DNA from: Pseudomonadota bacterium
GTDB taxonomy: Bacteria > Pseudomonadota > Gammaproteobacteria > Burkholderiales > Burkholderiaceae_D
Length of the DNA: 8,453 nt
NCBI GenBank assembly: GCA_018241865.1
Contig: JAFECY010000212.1
Location: 1 to 8,453, forward strand
Direction of reading: 5' to 3'
Part shown: one piece after another, positions 6,273 through 8,453 of the stretch
How the letters are laid out: each line of letters starts with the position of its first letter
Numbering within the stretch: position 1 is the first letter of the stretch
Position numbers and translations under genes: made by a program
Notes under the pieces: generated by a model
Told to the model about the DNA's origin: nothing
Seen by the model: only the letters and a program-made list of their open reading frames with translations
The model's database searches: none

Positions 6273-7303
6273 CATTTATGCGGCAAACCCCGGTGTCATT
6301 TCAGCTTTCTGTCGTTCTAATTTTCAGCCTAACCGGATTGCTCACGGATGCTCACGCTGCCGATGCACTTGCTGGTCGGCGCGAGGTGCAGACGTGGCTG
6401 AACAAAACCCAGTCGGCGGCGCGCAAGTTGGAGTATTCCGGTACCTTTGTCTATCAACAGGCCAACCTAGTCAGAACATCTCGTATCACGCATGTGCTGG
6501 AGGGGCGCAACGAAATTGAGAAGCTGGAAGTTCTGGATGGCAAGCCGCGCGAATTCATCCGTAGGAACGAAGAAATCGTGACCTATGTGCCGGAAGCCCG
6601 AACTTTACTGGTAGAAAAGCGTTTGGCCGCAGACGTGTTTCCTTCATTGTTGACATCCAGCACAGATACGCTGGAACATTATTACAGCGTTAAAAAAACA
6701 GGGGGCGGCCGGGTTGCTGGGCATGATTGCCTAACCTTGACCTTAGAGCCAAAAGATACGTTGCGTTACGGTTACAAATTGTGGCTGGATCGGCGCACCG
6801 GTTTGCTGTTGCGAGCGCAGACTTTGAACGACAAGCGGGAAATTGTTGAGCAGATTTCGTTCTCTCAGATCGAGATTGGCAGGATCGGCCATGCTCGTGT
6901 CAAACCCAGCTTCAATAATACGCACGGCTGGCGGGTTGAGAATGCAGTCACGCGACAGGTCGAATCTTCGGCATGGTCGATCAAGTCGATCCCGCCGGGA
7001 TTTCGGAAAATACGTGAAGTCAAACGCCTGTTGTCTGACCCGCCGTCACGCAATACGACACAGAAGCCAGCCGATCGACATGAGCCGCGTGAGGTATTGC
7101 AGATCGTGCTGTCGGATGGCTTGGCTGCCATCTCGGTTTTTATTGAGCCGGTTGGTATGAACCGCACCGAAGGGTATATGCAGCAGGGCGCGACGAATGT
7201 CGTTGGAAAACGCCAAGGGGACTTCTGGCTGACCATCGTTGGCGAAGTGCCGGCGGCGGCAGTCAAGCAAGTCGCCAATTCGATTGAACTAAAAACGAAG
7301 TAA
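6269..7303 (+). CDS. rseB: Periplasmic sigma-E regulator RseB (MucB-like)
   Basis: RseB binds the periplasmic part of RseA and shields it from the site-1 protease; in E. coli it also senses lipopolysaccharide intermediates. The 344-residue protein begins with a Sec signal peptide (hydrophobic core about 11-25, likely cut after AHA at residue 30). The N-terminal lipoprotein-like domain (about 38-210) includes the hallmark LEYSGTFVYQQ at 55-65, and the smaller C-terminal domain (about 235-340) contains PPGF and the SDGLAAISVFIEP stretch. The only cysteine is Cys154, so it is not a lipoprotein. The ATG at 6269 overlaps the rseA stop; an in-frame ATG at 6278 is an alternative that shortens the signal peptide by three residues. 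Overlap with rseA suggests coupled synthesis of the two partners. mucD begins eight bases after it. Confidence 0.93.
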   Translation: MTFMRQTPVSFQLSVVLIFSLTGLLTDAHAADALAGRREVQTWLNKTQSAARKLEYSGTFVYQQANLVRTSRITHVLEGRNEIEKLEVLDGKPREFIRRNEEIVTYVPEARTLLVEKRLAADVFPSLLTSSTDTLEHYYSVKKTGGGRVAGHDCLTLTLEPKDTLRYGYKLWLDRRTGLLLRAQTLNDKREIVEQISFSQIEIGRIGHARVKPSFNNTHGWRVENAVTRQVESSAWSIKSIPPGFRKIREVKRLLSDPPSRNTTQKPADRHEPREVLQIVLSDGLAAISVFIEPVGMNRTEGYMQQGATNVVGKRQGDFWLTIVGEVPAAAVKQVANSIELKTK

Positions 7304-7310
7304 CTCTCCC

Positions 7311-8453
7311 ATGAAACCAGCTACCACACACAATCAATTTTTTTTCAAACTGCTGTTGAGTGCAGCGAGTGTATTGTTTACTGCCGGCCTAATGGCGGCG
7401 GCGCCACCGGCTTTGGCAGCGCCCTCTGTTGCTGGTTTACCGGACTTTACTGATATCGTCGATCGCGTTGGCCCGGCTGTGGTGAATATTCGTACTACCG
7501 AAAAAGTCAGAGAGAGGCAGGGAATGCCCGGCATGGATGACGACGAGATGCAGGAATTCTTCCGACGTTTCTTCGGTGTGCCGATGCCGCGTCAGCAGCA
7601 ACCGGATCGTGCTCCGCGTGGCCGTAAGCCGCAAGCGCAGCAACAGGAAGAAGAAGTGCCGCGTGGCGTTGGTTCCGGCTTCATTATCTCTCCTGATGGC
7701 TATGTGATGACCAATGCGCATGTGATCGACGGTGCTGACGATGTCTATGTCACTCTGACCGACAAGCGCGAATTCAAAGCGAAAGTAATCGGCGCCGACC
7801 GTCGCACTGATGTGGCGTTGGTCAAAATCGAGGGAAGTAATCTGCCGCGTTTGACGATGGGAGACTCCAACAAATTGCGCGCCGGTGAATGGGTGATCGC
7901 TATCGGTTCGCCATTCGGCTTGGACAATACCGTGACCGCTGGCATCGTGTCGGCCAAGGCGCGCGATACCGGCGACTATCTGCCATTGATTCAGACCGAT
8001 GTGGCAGTTAACCCCGGCAATTCTGGCGGCCCGCTGATTAATATGCGCGGCGAAGTGGTTGGCATCAATTCGCAGATTTACAGTCGCTCCGGCGGTTACA
8101 TGGGGATTTCGTTTGCCGTGCCGATCGACGAGGCGATCCGGGTTTCTGAGCAGTTGAAGACCAGCGGCAAGGTGACACGCGGCCGTATCGGCGTGCAAAT
8201 CGGCGACGTAACCAAAGACGTGGCGGAATCGCTCGGATTGACTAAGGCGCAAGGTGCGTTGGTGCAGCGGGTCGAGTCTGGCACGCCGGCAGAGAAGGGG
8301 GGCGTGGAAGCAGGCGACATCATCCTGAAGTACAACGGTACTGCCATCGATCGTTCGAGCGATTTGCCGCGCTTGGTTGGTAATACCAAACCTGGCACGA
8401 GAGCAACGCTGACGGTTTGGCGTAAAGGAGCGAGCCGCGATCTGAATTTGATC
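7311..8453 (+). CDS. mucD: Periplasmic serine endoprotease, DegP/MucD family (3' end missing)
   Basis: This HtrA-family protease degrades misfolded envelope proteins and, as MucD in Pseudomonas, limits sigma-E activation. The visible 381 residues run off the window end in frame, so the C-terminus is absent. A signal peptide covers about 1-36, with cleavage likely after ALA at 34-36. A flexible Gln/Arg-rich stretch lies at 93-116, in the position of the regulatory LA loop. The trypsin-like domain has an intact triad: His137 in TNAHV, Asp167 in RRTDVALVK and Ser238 in NPGNSGGP. The first PDZ domain starts near 285, with RGRIGVQIGDV as the usual opening and AEKGGVEAGDIILKYNG later; a second PDZ probably lies beyond the window. 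The ATG at 7311 has only a weak GAAG (7297-7300) ahead. A run of eight T at 7338-7345 lies in the signal-peptide codons. Confidence 0.94.
   Translation, partial: MKPATTHNQFFFKLLLSAASVLFTAGLMAAAPPALAAPSVAGLPDFTDIVDRVGPAVVNIRTTEKVRERQGMPGMDDDEMQEFFRRFFGVPMPRQQQPDRAPRGRKPQAQQQEEEVPRGVGSGFIISPDGYVMTNAHVIDGADDVYVTLTDKREFKAKVIGADRRTDVALVKIEGSNLPRLTMGDSNKLRAGEWVIAIGSPFGLDNTVTAGIVSAKARDTGDYLPLIQTDVAVNPGNSGGPLINMRGEVVGINSQIYSRSGGYMGISFAVPIDEAIRVSEQLKTSGKVTRGRIGVQIGDVTKDVAESLGLTKAQGALVQRVESGTPAEKGGVEAGDIILKYNGTAIDRSSDLPRLVGNTKPGTRATLTVWRKGASRDLNLI

Noticed and set aside
7437..8252. Open frame of 271 codons on the - strand opposite mucD
   Set aside because: It lies wholly opposite a clear HtrA-family gene, its translation shows no recognisable domain and is rich in His and Arg, as expected of an antisense shadow.

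Overview
This window reads as ordinary core chromosome of a betaproteobacterium, most likely Burkholderiales and by protein flavour close to the Oxalobacteraceae (Herminiimonas/Janthinobacterium/Undibacterium type). That placement is an inference from remembered protein similarity, moderate GC and the gene order fabH-fabD-fabG-acpP-fabF followed by rpoE-rseA-rseB-mucD. All genes are on the + strand, tightly packed, with no mobile element, RNA gene or CRISPR array.

Region 1 (about 1-4414) is the type II fatty acid synthesis cluster. FabD loads malonyl onto AcpP, FabH starts chains from acetyl-CoA, FabF elongates them, and FabG reduces the 3-ketoacyl-ACP. The first 74 bases hold the end of an upstream gene, probably plsX, but which frame it ends in cannot be settled here. 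fabD and fabG overlap (GTGA). A 131-base gap between fabG and acpP holds a weak terminator-like hairpin, a long interrupted palindrome and an extended -10 promoter candidate, consistent with extra transcription of the abundantly needed acyl carrier.

Region 2 (about 4415-5053) is a boundary zone. A strong hairpin lies just after fabF. It is followed by a small two-helix membrane protein whose C-terminal pattern resembles YgfX/CptA (first named as a toxin, linked to SdhE). The gap before rpoE contains a near-consensus sigma-E promoter whose -10 is overlapped by an 18-bp near-perfect palindrome.

Region 3 (5054-8453) is the envelope-stress operon. RpoE (sigma-E/AlgU) is held at the membrane by RseA (MucA-like). 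RseB (MucB-like) in the periplasm protects RseA from proteolysis. A DegP/MucD-type periplasmic serine protease follows and runs off the window end inside its first PDZ domain. rseA and rseB overlap by ATGA. There is no mucC/rseC gene between rseB and mucD.

I see no undescribed multi-gene system. The parts most worth a second look are the YgfX-like protein, the palindromic sigma-E promoter and the two intergenic stem-loops.
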